Notes: generated from the letters alone by a model not told the origin. Positions 24,061 to 31,880 are shown, counted from the stretch's first letter. The stretch: 64,000 nucleotides of DNA from Candidatus Leptofilum gracile (GCA_016713825.1 JADJOJ010000006.1:186001-250000), one strand, 5' to 3'. Translations and numbers: made by a program.

Positions 24061-25562
24061 TTGACAATGTCACATTACACAAATGAGAGCGATTCTGATA
24101 AAAAACGCCCATGATTGATAGCGAAAAAAAGATGTTACCCTCTTCGAACGATGGGGATTACCCCTCGACGAAATCAAAGAGTTAAGCGATAGATTAGCTG
24201 CCTTCTGGCGCTACTTTGGTCAATGGTCAAGAACCAAGACCAGAGATACCAGCCAGTATGGCTTTAGTTACCTGAGCGGATTGCTGCGTATGGAAACGAA
24301 CCGCAATTTTGCCAATATCGGGCGCAAAACCGATGTACCCACCCAGAATATGCATCATTTTATGAGCAATTCACCCTGGTCAGGGGGACATTGATGGGCA
24401 AAGTGCGCGCCGATGTCGCCGCGCAAGACGAATTCCAAAGCGGCAATATGTTGCTCCTGGATGAAAGCGCCGATGATAAGTCAGGAACGCATACGGTGGG
24501 CAGCGGTCGTCAATACAATGGGCGACGCGGCAAGGTTGACAACTGTATTGTCGGCGTCTTCCTGAGTTGTGTGGATGCCAGTTGTCAGTATCACACCTGG
24601 ATTGATGGCGAACTCTTCCTGGTGGAAGATTGGTTCAGTGGTGCCTGGGCCGAACGCCGTCGCCAGGCAGGTGTGCCTGATGACCGGGAATTTCAGACCA
24701 AGCTAACACTGGGCTGGCAGATGATCCAACGGGTGCATGCCGAAGGCTTTCCTTGTAGCTGTCGCTTGTGACAGCCACTATGGACGCAGCGCCTGGTTTC
24801 GTGACCAGATGAGTGCGGCCAGTCTGGAATACTACGCGGATGTGCCCGCCGACACGAAAGTCTATCTGCAACCGCCCGTGATTGGCATCCCCCAAAACAA
24901 GCGGGGAAGAAAGCCCATAAGCGACGTGTCCTCTCACCACGCGCCGTGCGCGCGGATAGCTTGCGGCACGACCCTGACATGATTTGGCAGGCCATCACGC
25001 TGCGTCCCAGCGAACGAGGCATGCTCCAGGCTGATTTTGCTCGCTGCCGTGTTTGGACCGTCCGTGATGACTATAGAGTGGTTGAAGAGTGGCTGCTCAT
25101 TCGTCGTGATGGCCAACGCCACACCTACACCTTGAGTAATGCACCCCTTGACACGCCGTTGGTCACGATGGCCCAACGCAAATCGGCTCGCTATTTCATC
25201 GAACGCAGCAATCAGGACGTGAAAACGGAGTTGGGCTGGGATGAATTTCAGGCCCTCAAGCTGCGGGCCTGGGAACATCACTTAGCCCTGACCATCCTGG
25301 CCAGCTGGTTTATCACCGAAACCCGACTGGACTGGTCCCGCCGTTTTGCCCGCGACCCTGAACTACTGGCCCATTATGAAGTCGAAGTGCTACCTGCATT
25401 GTCGATGGCTAATGTGCGTGCCATGCTCACGGCCGCCATGCCGTTGCCACAAATGTCGCCGGAGGAGGCTACTTATTTAGTTGTTAAACATCTTGATAAT
25501 CGGACGCGATCCCGCAAATCTCGCTTGCGAAGCGGCTCAAGTCCTTAATGTGACATTGTCGT
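24061..25562 (+). mobile_element. IS701-like insertion sequence within hsdS, 1502 bp
   Basis: Inverted ends share GACAATGTCACATTA (24063 rightward, and its inverse ending at 25560). AATACT is directly repeated at 24055-24060 and 25563-25568. The terminal two bases on each side are ambiguous, so the true duplication may be shorter. The element carries one broken transposase gene in the same direction as hsdS, and no exact ACGGCCGT. Confidence 0.85.
24111..25548 (+). pseudogene. IS701-family transposase, multiply frameshifted
   Basis: Pieces in different frames assemble into one transposase: MIDSEKK at 24111, then LFERWGLPLDEIKELSDRLA, MLLLDESADDKSGTHTVGSG with the first catalytic Asp, VACDSHYGRSAWFRDQ (second Asp), and FIERSNQDVKTELGWDEFQA (Glu region). 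Frame changes fall near an A7 run (about 24125), a G5 run (about 24385), 24755 and 24920. Gene decay is likely. Because two of these are homopolymers, sequencing indels are an alternative. Confidence 0.82.
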
Positions 25563-26505
25563 AATACTATAAAGATGAATTATTGAGTACAGGAGAAAAA
25601 GGAGGATCGACACGACAAGCTATCACAAAAACCCAAATTCAGGATTTTTGCGTCAGTTATCCACCAATTGAAGAGCAGCGGCGGATTGTGGCGATGTTGG
25701 ATGAGGCGTTGGCTGGGGTGCAGCAAGCCACCGCCAACACGGAGCGCAACCTGGCCAACACGCAAGAGCTGTTCGACGCCCACCTCCAAGCCATCTTCGC
25801 CAACCCAGCCGATGGTTGGGAAGAAAAAACACTAAAAGAAATTGTTTCAGAAATGATAACAGGTCCATTCGGAAGCATGTTACATAAGTCAGATTATGTT
25901 GATGATGGTATTCCAGTTATCAATCCACAAAATATTGTAGACGGTAAAATCATTTCTCTTGCAAAAACAATGATTTCGCGAGAAACGAAAAAGCGTTTAA
26001 GTAAATATTCTCTGCGAGAAAGAGATTTAGTGGTGGCCCGTAGAGGAGAAATGGGAAGATGCGCCATTGTCACAAAAGATCAAGAAGGGTGGTTATGTGG
26101 CACCGGTAGTCTTGTAATCAGATTCAAAGAATATGTTGATGAACAATATTTAAATCTTTTTTTGAGTTCCCCAATTTCGAAAAGTGTTTTAGAGGAAAAT
26201 TCATCTGGGACAACGATGAATAATTTGAGCCAAGGGGTGTTGAAACAAATGCAAGTGCCAATGCCACCTCTCGACGAACAACGCGCCATCGTCGCCCAAC
26301 TCGACGCCCTCGCCGCCGAAACCCAGCGCCTGCAAGCCATCTACCAACAAAAACTCGCCGCCCTGCAAGAGCTCAAGCAAGCCATCTTGCAGCAAGCGTT
26401 TACGCCCAGCACCAAAGTGCGACGCACCTCCGAGGTGCGTCGCACTTGACGCCACCCAAAGTGCAACGCACCTTTAAGGTGCGTTGCACTTGGAGAGAAA
26501 ATCAA

Positions 26506-26628
26506 ATGGAACAAGCCATCTACCAACAAAAACTCGCCGCCCTGCAAGAGCTCAAGCAAGCCATCTTGCAGCAAGCGTTTACGCCCAGCACCAAAGTGCG
26601 ACGCACCTTTGAGGTGCGTCGCACTTGA
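26506..26628 (+). CDS. 40-residue mini-ORF in the hsdS tail array, copy 1
   Basis: It starts at an ATG with GGAGAG 8-9 nt upstream and reads MEQAIYQQKLAALQELKQAI, then LQQAFTPSTKVRR ending VRRT. It is a copy of the HsdS C-terminal helix fused to a palindrome-encoded basic tail. Whether it is translated is unknown. If so, the heptad-like Leu/Ile pattern could pair with the HsdS helix. Confidence 0.45.
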   Translation: MEQAIYQQKLAALQELKQAILQQAFTPSTKVRRTFEVRRT

Positions 26629-26684
26629 CGCCACCCAAAGTGCAACGCACCTTCAAGGTGCGTTGCACTTGGAGAGAAAATCAA

Positions 26685-26807
26685 ATGGAACAAGCCATCT
26701 ACCAACAAAAACTCACCGCCCTGCAAGAGCTCAAGCAAGCCATCCTGCAGCAAGCGTTTACGCCCAACACCAAAGTGCGACGCACCTCCGAGGTGCGTCG
26801 CACTTGA
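26685..26807 (+). CDS. 40-residue mini-ORF in the hsdS tail array, copy 2
   Basis: Same layout as copy 1, with Thr for Ala after KL (QQKLTALQELKQAILQQ) and Asn for Ser in FTPNTKV. The frame remains open through the whole unit, although random substitutions between copies exist. Confidence 0.45.
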   Translation: MEQAIYQQKLTALQELKQAILQQAFTPNTKVRRTSEVRRT

Positions 26808-26863
26808 TGCCACCCAAAGTGCAACGCACCTTGGAGGTGCGTCGCACTTGGAGAGAAAATCAA

Positions 26864-26986
26864 ATGGAACAAGCCAGCTACCAACAAAAACTCGCCGCCC
26901 TGCAAGAGCTGAAGCAAGCCATCTTGCAGCAAGCATTTACGCCCAACACCAAAGTGCGACGCACCTCCGAGGTGCGTCGCACTTGA
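26864..26986 (+). CDS. 40-residue mini-ORF in the hsdS tail array, copy 3
   Basis: Reads MEQASYQQKLAALQELKQAI and the same tail. The palindrome just before it (26817-26849) is a hybrid with a GCAACG left arm and a CGTCGC right arm, suggesting recombination between units. Confidence 0.45.
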   Translation: MEQASYQQKLAALQELKQAILQQAFTPNTKVRRTSEVRRT

Positions 26987-27001
26987 CGCAAGAGGAACCT
27001 T

Positions 27002-27589
27002 ATGAGATTAAAACGAGCAGATTATGAAAACGGCCGTTACTACCATTTCTACAACCGGGGCGCACACCGGCAATCCATCTTCCGCGAACCAGACAACTAC
27101 CTCTACGTCCTGAAAAAGATGCAAACCTACGTGCAGGAGTTTTGCATCGCCGTCATCGCCTACTGCCTGCTGCCCAACCATTACCACTTTCTGCTGCGGC
27201 AAGACGGCGACCAGCCCGCCAGCTTCATTCCCCAACGGACATTCAACAGCTACAGCAAAGCGTACAACAAAAGATACCAACATTCCGGCACCTTGTTTGA
27301 AGGCAATTTTGAAGTGAAGCCGGTGAACGACGAACCGTATCTGCTGCATTTATGTAAATATATCCACGCCAATCCACTCAAGCACGGCCTGGTTAAAACG
27401 GTAGACGAGTGGCCTTATTCCAATTATCATGAGTGGATGCAAACGCGGGCTGGCAAATTGGTGGATCATCAATTTGTGAACGACTTTTTCCCAGATCGTC
27501 AGGATTATGCGGCCGATGTGCGGGCGTATGCCCTGGGGCAAAAGCATTGGCCGGAAGCGATGAACGGGTATTTTTATGATGATGTTTAG
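27002..27589 (+). CDS. REP-associated tyrosine transposase (RAYT, Y1/HUH family)
   Basis: A 195-residue protein with the Y1 transposase layout: YYHFYNRGAHRQSIF at the N-terminus, AYCLLPNHYHFLLRQDGD carrying the HUH-type His-x-His metal site, the candidate catalytic Tyr in NSYSKAYNKRYQHSGTLFEG, and HLCKYIHANPLKHGLVKTVD. These single-copy enzymes act on short palindromes (REPs). Here the gene is bracketed by 33-nt palindromes at 26952-26984 and 27610-27642 and lies between hsdS and hsdR. It contains an ACGGCCGT near its start, so it may be a long-term resident. Confidence 0.92.
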   Translation: MRLKRADYENGRYYHFYNRGAHRQSIFREPDNYLYVLKKMQTYVQEFCIAVIAYCLLPNHYHFLLRQDGDQPASFIPQRTFNSYSKAYNKRYQHSGTLFEGNFEVKPVNDEPYLLHLCKYIHANPLKHGLVKTVDEWPYSNYHEWMQTRAGKLVDHQFVNDFFPDRQDYAADVRAYALGQKHWPEAMNGYFYDDV

Positions 27590-27609
27590 TTTTTAAGTGC
27601 GCACCCGCC

Positions 27610-27642
27610 AAGTGCGACGCACCTCCGAGGTGCGTCGCACTT
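27610..27642. repeat. 33-nt palindrome between RAYT and hsdR
   Basis: AAGTGCGACGCACCT-CCG-AGGTGCGTCGCACTT with a perfect stem, 13 nt before the hsdR start codon. It could influence hsdR translation by folding near the start. Confidence 0.88.
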
Positions 27643-27655
27643 TACTGGATAAACC

Positions 27656-30031
27656 ATGAGAAACGAAGCCGAAACCTGCGCCGACCTGATCAACCCACAG
27701 CTGGCCGCCAGCGGCTGGGGCGTGGTGCCGGGCACGCGCATCCGCCGTGAGCATCCCATTACCCAGGGACGGCTGCAAAGCAGCGGCCGCCGCACCCGCC
27801 CCCTGAAAGCGGACTACATTCTGGAGTTCAACGGGCAAAAGCTGGCCGTCATCGAGGCCAAGCAGGAAAGCTTGCCGGTGGGTGAAGGGGTGGCCCAGGC
27901 CAAGGAATATGCGGCCAAGATGGATATCCGCCTGACTTTTGCCAGCAACGGCCGTTCCATTTACCAAATTGATATGGCCGAAGGCACAGAGGGGCTGGTT
28001 GCCCAGTTCCCCACGCCGGAGCAGCTGTGGCAGAAAACGTTTGCCACGCCCAACCCGTGGCTAGACAGCTTCAACGGCATTCCCTTTGAAGATGTGGGGG
28101 GCAGTAAACAGGCGCGGTATTATCAGGAAACGGCCGTTAACAAAGTGATGACCGCCATCGCCGACGGCAAAAACCGCATTTTGCTCACCCTGGCCACCGG
28201 CACCGGCAAAACCTTCATCGCCTTCCAAATTGCCTGGAAACTGTTCTACACCCGCTGGAACGTGCGCGACCAGCACGCCGGGCAGGTCGGCAGTCGCCGC
28301 CCGCGGATCCTCTTCCTGGCGGACCGCAACATCCTGGCCGACCAGGCGTTCAACGCCTTCAACGCCTTCCCGGAAGATGCGCTGGTGCGCATTCGCCCGG
28401 AGGAAATCAGCAAAAAAGGGCGCGTGCCCACCAACGGCTCCATCTTCTTCACCATCTTCCAAACCTTTATGAGCGGCGGGCAGCAGACCTCCGAGGTTTC
28501 AAGTAATTCGTTGCCGTCGCTAACCTCGGAGGTCTTGAACGCGACTCCCTACTTTGGCGACTATCCCGCTGACTTTTTCGACTTCATCATCATTGATGAA
28601 TGTCACCGGGGCGGGGCCAATGATGAAAGCAGCTGGCGGGCGATATTGGATTATTTTGAAACGGCCGTTCAGCTCGGCCTCACCGCTACCCCCAAACGCA
28701 AAGACAACGTAGACACCTACGCCTACTTTGGCGACCCCGTGTACATCTACTCCCTCAAAGAAGGGATCAACGACGGCTTCCTGACCCCCTTCAAAGTCAA
28801 ACGCATCCAAACCACCATCGACGAATACATCTACACAGATGACGACATCATCATCGAAGGCGACGTGGAAAAAGGGAAGCAGTACACCGAAAGCGACTTC
28901 AACCGCACCATCGAAATCAAAGAACGGGAACGGGCGCGAGTGCGCCTCTTTCTGGACCAGGCCAATCCCCGAGACAAAAGCCTCGTCTTTTGCGCCACGC
29001 AAGCCCACGCCGCGCTTATCCGCGACCTCATCAACCAGGAATCTCCCAGCACCGCGTACAACTACTGCGTGCGCGTCACCGCCAACGATGGCGCTTTGGG
29101 CGAACAATATTTGCGCGACTTCCAGGACAACGAAAAAACATTGCCCACCATCCTGACTACCTCGCAAAAGCTCTCCACCGGCGTCGATGCGCGAAACGTG
29201 CGCAACATCGTCCTGCTGCGTCTAGTCAACTCGATGATTGAATTCAAGCAAATTGTGGGACGGGGCACGCGCCTGTTTGAGGGCAAAGCGTTTTTTACCC
29301 TCTACGATTTTGTGGGCGCACACCACCATTTTCAAGACCCAGAATGGGACGGCGAACCACTCGATAACGGTAAAAACGACCCGCCCATCCTCAAAGAAAA
29401 GCCTAAGACGCCTTACAACGTAGAAGGGGGCGACGAGGACGAGACTGAATCGCGCACCAAGCTGCGCATCAAGCTCAGCGATGGCAAGGTGCGTGAAATT
29501 GAGCACATGACGCAAACCTCGTACTGGAGCGCCGACGGCACCCCGATTTCGGCGCAGCAGTTCATGCAAAATTTGCTCGGCGAACTGCCTGCTTTCTTCA
29601 ACACAGAAGCCGAACTGCGCGAAATGTGGGCCAATCCCATCACTCGCGCCGCCTTGCTGCAAAAGCTGGAAGGTGTGGGATACGGCCGTGATGAATTGCG
29701 GATGATGCAGCGTTTGATTGATGCCGAGAACAGCGATTTGCTGGATGTGTTGGAGTACGTCCAATTTACAACGCCGCCTATCAGCCGGGCCGAGCGTGTT
29801 TCCCAAGCGCATTCGCGCATTTTTGACTTGCTAAACGATGAGCAGCGGCTGTTTTTGGAGTTTGTGCTGGCCAAATACATTGAAACCGGCGTGGAAGAGT
29901 TGGCGCAGGAAAAGCTGCCGGAGCTGCTTATTCTCAAATACCAGGCGTTGGATGATGCGCAAAGGAAGTTGGGAGACGTGGCCACGATTCGCTCCACATT
30001 TGTTGATTTTCAGCGGTATCTGTATGCGTAA
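27656..30031 (+). CDS. hsdR: Type I restriction endonuclease subunit HsdR
   Basis: A 791-residue protein. The N-terminal nuclease is of the PD-(D/E)xK type: ADYILEFNGQKLAVIEAKQE. The SF2 translocase follows: LLTLATGTGKTFIAFQ (Walker A), FIIIDECHRGGANDESSW (motif II), LGLTATPKRKDN (motif III), TILTTSQKLSTGVDARNVRN and VGRGTRLFEGK (motifs V-VI). The C-terminal helical region is complete. The protein cleaves unmodified DNA with HsdM and HsdS. A palindromic repeat has been captured in frame (28486-28534), adding TSEVSSNSLPSLTSEV just before the motif II region. With hsdS broken, the system is probably non-functional or depends on another HsdS. Confidence 0.93.
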   Translation: MRNEAETCADLINPQLAASGWGVVPGTRIRREHPITQGRLQSSGRRTRPLKADYILEFNGQKLAVIEAKQESLPVGEGVAQAKEYAAKMDIRLTFASNGRSIYQIDMAEGTEGLVAQFPTPEQLWQKTFATPNPWLDSFNGIPFEDVGGSKQARYYQETAVNKVMTAIADGKNRILLTLATGTGKTFIAFQIAWKLFYTRWNVRDQHAGQVGSRRPRILFLADRNILADQAFNAFNAFPEDALVRIRPEEISKKGRVPTNGSIFFTIFQTFMSGGQQTSEVSSNSLPSLTSEVLNATPYFGDYPADFFDFIIIDECHRGGANDESSWRAILDYFETAVQLGLTATPKRKDNVDTYAYFGDPVYIYSLKEGINDGFLTPFKVKRIQTTIDEYIYTDDDIIIEGDVEKGKQYTESDFNRTIEIKERERARVRLFLDQANPRDKSLVFCATQAHAALIRDLINQESPSTAYNYCVRVTANDGALGEQYLRDFQDNEKTLPTILTTSQKLSTGVDARNVRNIVLLRLVNSMIEFKQIVGRGTRLFEGKAFFTLYDFVGAHHHFQDPEWDGEPLDNGKNDPPILKEKPKTPYNVEGGDEDETESRTKLRIKLSDGKVREIEHMTQTSYWSADGTPISAQQFMQNLLGELPAFFNTEAELREMWANPITRAALLQKLEGVGYGRDELRMMQRLIDAENSDLLDVLEYVQFTTPPISRAERVSQAHSRIFDLLNDEQRLFLEFVLAKYIETGVEELAQEKLPELLILKYQALDDAQRKLGDVATIRSTFVDFQRYLYA
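28486..28534. repeat. Palindromic repeat captured in the hsdR coding region
   Basis: GACCTCCGAGGTTTC ... CGCTAACCTCGGAGGTC, a member of the family at 7003-7035 and 8004-8059. It keeps the hsdR frame open and encodes about sixteen extra residues. Confidence 0.65.
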
Positions 30032-30039
30032 GTGTAAAC

Positions 30040-30072
30040 AAGTGCGACGCACCTTTAAGGTGCGTCGCACTT
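30040..30072. repeat. 33-nt palindrome after hsdR
   Basis: AAGTGCGACGCACCT-TTA-AGGTGCGTCGCACTT lies 8 bp past the hsdR stop codon. It is the last copy of this family seen in the window. Confidence 0.88.
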
Positions 30073-30093
30073 GCAGCAATCGGATTTTACCGG

Positions 30094-30131
30094 TTTGATA
30101 CCTACGCGCGAAACTTACGGCCGTTTACCCC
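30094..30131 (+). pseudogene. Truncated copy A of the cysS start region
   Basis: TTTGATACCTACGCGCGAAA then CTTACGGCCGTTTACCCC corresponds to codons 5-15 of cysS (31893 onward) with about four mismatches. It has no upstream part and ends abruptly. It lies between the RM locus and the acetyltransferase gene. Confidence 0.75.
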
Positions 30132-30240
30132 GTAAAGCCCAGCGCCAATAAAATAGCGTCAGGTAGGTGAGAAACGGCCGTAACTTATTGCGGCTGCTTG
30201 CTGCCAAAAAGCACACCCTAACAGGAGATACGGATAGCAA

Positions 30241-31071
30241 ATGAGCTTAATCCAAATAAAAATTGAGGAGCGACATAAGCTTGCGCATCTTTTTCAAGAT
30301 CATCCAGGGGGCCTCATTCCCCAATCAATTTTAGATGGATATTCGGGTAGAGCCTTCGCCAACCAAACGTTGAAGTTTGCAGCCTTAGAAATTCCATCCG
30401 CCAGAGTGCGTATTTTGGGTGGCGATTTTTCACAGACAGAGGTGCGCGAATATTTAAAGTCGTTACCTGGATTCAGTCAGGTCTTCTTTGCTGATAAAAA
30501 CCTTATTGAAGTTGCGCAAGAGGTACATCCAGGCAAATGGATTGAATTAGAAAGGTATGCCTTCTCCGCTGATAAGCTAAACCGTGAGCATCTCAAGTCC
30601 CTTAAATCTAAAATTCCCGATGGTTTCCAGATTGTCAAGATTGATGTTTCACTGGCGCAGCAACTGCGTAAACGAAAAAATAAATTTGCTGAGGCACATG
30701 GATTAAATTTTGCTTCCCCTGAAGATTTCATTACACGCGGTTTCGGTTACTGTGCCCTTGAGGGCACAAATATTGCGTGTGTTGGCTCAAGTTTTGCCGT
30801 GTGTGATGCAGGCATTGAAATACAAATTGATACCCAAAAGCAATATCAAGGAAAGGGGCTGGCTACGGCCGTTTCGGCTCATTTGATTATTGAATGTTTA
30901 GAGAAAAACCTTGTCCCTTCATGGGATGCAGCGACGAAAACATCGGCAAAGCTTGCCGAGAAGTTAGGCTACATGCCGGAAGGTGAATACACAATGTTGC
31001 TGTTTACAAATTCCAGGTTTTTGGTATCGCTTAGAAATACAATTCGCCGAATCAAATCATCTCGTACCTAA
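30241..31071 (+). CDS. GNAT-family acetyltransferase (GNAT_acetyltran type)
   Basis: A 276-residue protein with an N-terminal half of unclear function (about residues 1-130) and a C-terminal acetyl-CoA-binding region. QIDTQKQYQGKGLATAVSAH is a Q/RxxGxG/A loop, followed by LIIECLEKNLVPSWDAAT and SAKLAEKLGYMPEGEY. This layout fits the uncharacterised GNAT acetyltransferases often found near mobile genes. The substrate is unknown. Its A/T-rich composition differs from the neighbours. It lies between two truncated copies of the cysS start region. Confidence 0.82.
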   Translation: MSLIQIKIEERHKLAHLFQDHPGGLIPQSILDGYSGRAFANQTLKFAALEIPSARVRILGGDFSQTEVREYLKSLPGFSQVFFADKNLIEVAQEVHPGKWIELERYAFSADKLNREHLKSLKSKIPDGFQIVKIDVSLAQQLRKRKNKFAEAHGLNFASPEDFITRGFGYCALEGTNIACVGSSFAVCDAGIEIQIDTQKQYQGKGLATAVSAHLIIECLEKNLVPSWDAATKTSAKLAEKLGYMPEGEYTMLLFTNSRFLVSLRNTIRRIKSSRT

Positions 31072-31102
31072 CAATATACGTTATACGATTTTGGCTCATC
31101 TC

Positions 31103-31170
31103 CCCTTCGACAACACCTCCAGACTGATGTAAGCTATCCTGCATGTTAACCTTGTTTGATACCTACGAGC
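31103..31170 (+). pseudogene. Truncated copy B of the cysS upstream/start region
   Basis: CCTTCGACAACACCTCCAGA, a CATG, and TTTGATACCTACGAGC align with 31841-31908 just before and within cysS at about 80-85% identity. The copy stops after seven to eight codons. It separates the acetyltransferase from the BrnT/BrnA-like pair. Confidence 0.8.
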
Positions 31171-31195
31171 CGTAGATAACATTTCTCTAAGTCGG

Positions 31196-31226
31196 TTGAA
31201 AAAAGTGCATCTGGTTATGCTACAAT
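31196..31226 (+). promoter_or_regulatory. Promoter of the BrnT/BrnA-like operon
   Basis: TTGAAA (31196-31201) and TACAAT (31221-31226) with 19-bp spacing and an extended TGC before the -10. AAGGAGGG at 31237-31244 is a strong ribosome-binding site for the GTG start at 31250. Confidence 0.6.
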
Positions 31227-31249
31227 AAAATCCGTCAAGGAGGGACTTT

Positions 31250-31534
31250 GTGCGGATTAAAGGATTGCTTTGGCTGGATGAGATTGTTGATAAGCTGGAC
31301 TACAAGCACAATGTCACGCAGCTAGAAGTCAGAGAGATTTTCAATGGGAAACCCCTTTTCCGCTTTGTCGAAAAAGGGCATCGTTCAGGTGAGAATGTTT
31401 ATTTGGCGATGGGGCAAACTGTAGCTGGACGGTATCTCATTGTAATTTTTGTTCTGAAGCATGACCAAAGAGCATTTATCTTATCAGCACGCGATATGAC
31501 TCGCACCGAGAGAAAACAGTATGGACGAAAATAA
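31250..31534 (+). CDS. BrnT-like toxin
   Basis: A 94-residue protein from a GTG start. LWLDEIVDKLDYKHNVTQLE, VREIFNGKPLFRFVEKG, GQTVAGRYLIVIFV and AFILSARDMTRTERKQY follow the BrnT pattern (KH.V...E..E.F; GR.L.V.F; I.SAR.M...E...Y), a RelE-fold ribonuclease toxin. It overlaps the antitoxin gene by 14 bp. It is a second, quite different BrnT from the one at 59130-59432. The pair is inserted between copies of the cysS start region. Confidence 0.85.
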   Translation: MRIKGLLWLDEIVDKLDYKHNVTQLEVREIFNGKPLFRFVEKGHRSGENVYLAMGQTVAGRYLIVIFVLKHDQRAFILSARDMTRTERKQYGRK

Positions 31535-31793
31535 GAGTTCAATTTCAAAAGCAGAATCGTACCGGGAGATTGGCGAGTTTTGGGACAGCCATGATGTCGC
31601 CGATTTCTGGGACCAAACGGAAGAAGTTGAATTTGAAGTCAATCTTGATTCTGACGTACGCATGGTTACTTTGGAACCCAACCTCGCTGCAAAGGCCAGT
31701 AAGCTTGCTTGGGAGAAGGGTATCTCCCTGCAAACCTTGCTCAATCTTTGGGTTCGTGAAAAACTGGATGAAGCAGAACAGTTAGCGCAATAG
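31521..31793 (+). CDS. BrnA/CopG-like antitoxin
   Basis: A 90-residue protein. The motif YREIGEFWDSHDVADFWDQT with EEVEFEVNLDSD is typical of CopG-type antitoxins of the BrnA group. The C-terminal ribbon-helix-helix-like part is LEPNLAAKASKLAWEKGISL then QTLLNLWVREKL. It should neutralise the overlapping BrnT-like toxin and repress the operon. Confidence 0.85.
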   Translation: MDENKSSISKAESYREIGEFWDSHDVADFWDQTEEVEFEVNLDSDVRMVTLEPNLAAKASKLAWEKGISLQTLLNLWVREKLDEAEQLAQ

Positions 31794-31880
31794 TTTCCTC
31801 GCCTGTAAGGAACGGCCGTACTCTACCAAAACTTTCCCGCTCCTTCGACAACACCCCCAGACTGGGGTAATCTATCCCCC

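Larger units (their letters stand above)
23685..26449 (+). pseudogene. hsdS: Type I specificity subunit HsdS, interrupted by an IS701-like element
   Basis: The 5' part (23685-24060) encodes MSAGWETRPLREITIKIGSG and most of the first target recognition domain up to ALISKY. The 3' part (from 25569) continues YKDELLSTGEKGG, then the first conserved helix (IEEQRRIVAMLDEALAGVQQ), a second recognition domain (WEEKTLKEIVSEMITGPFGS) and the second conserved helix (LDEQRAIVAQLDALAAETQR ... LQELKQAILQQAF). Removing the insert and one copy of its 6-bp target repeat restores one frame of about 418 codons. The last eleven residues (KVRRTSEVRRT) are encoded by a 33-nt palindrome. As it stands only truncated products are possible. 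Confidence 0.9.
26341..26990 (+). repeat. Tandem array, 179-bp unit, 3.6 copies
   Basis: The sequence CTACCAACAAAAACTC starts at 26341, 26520, 26699 and 26878, exactly 179 bp apart. Each unit holds the last conserved helix of hsdS (about 70 bp), a GCGACG-type 33-nt palindrome, a GCAACG-type palindrome, and a linker GGAGAGAAAATCAA that leads to an ATG. The last unit stops after its first palindrome. Units differ by only a few substitutions, so expansion is recent. Confidence 0.95.

Noticed and set aside
26341..26990. CRISPR-like array (regular repeats and spacers)
   Set aside because: The 179-bp units are uniform throughout with no variable spacers, and contain hsdS coding sequence, so it is a tandem duplication and not CRISPR.
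20760..30072. Composite transposon carrying the RM system
   Set aside because: The two insertion sequences belong to different families, each has its own target duplication, and both interrupt the locus rather than bracket it.
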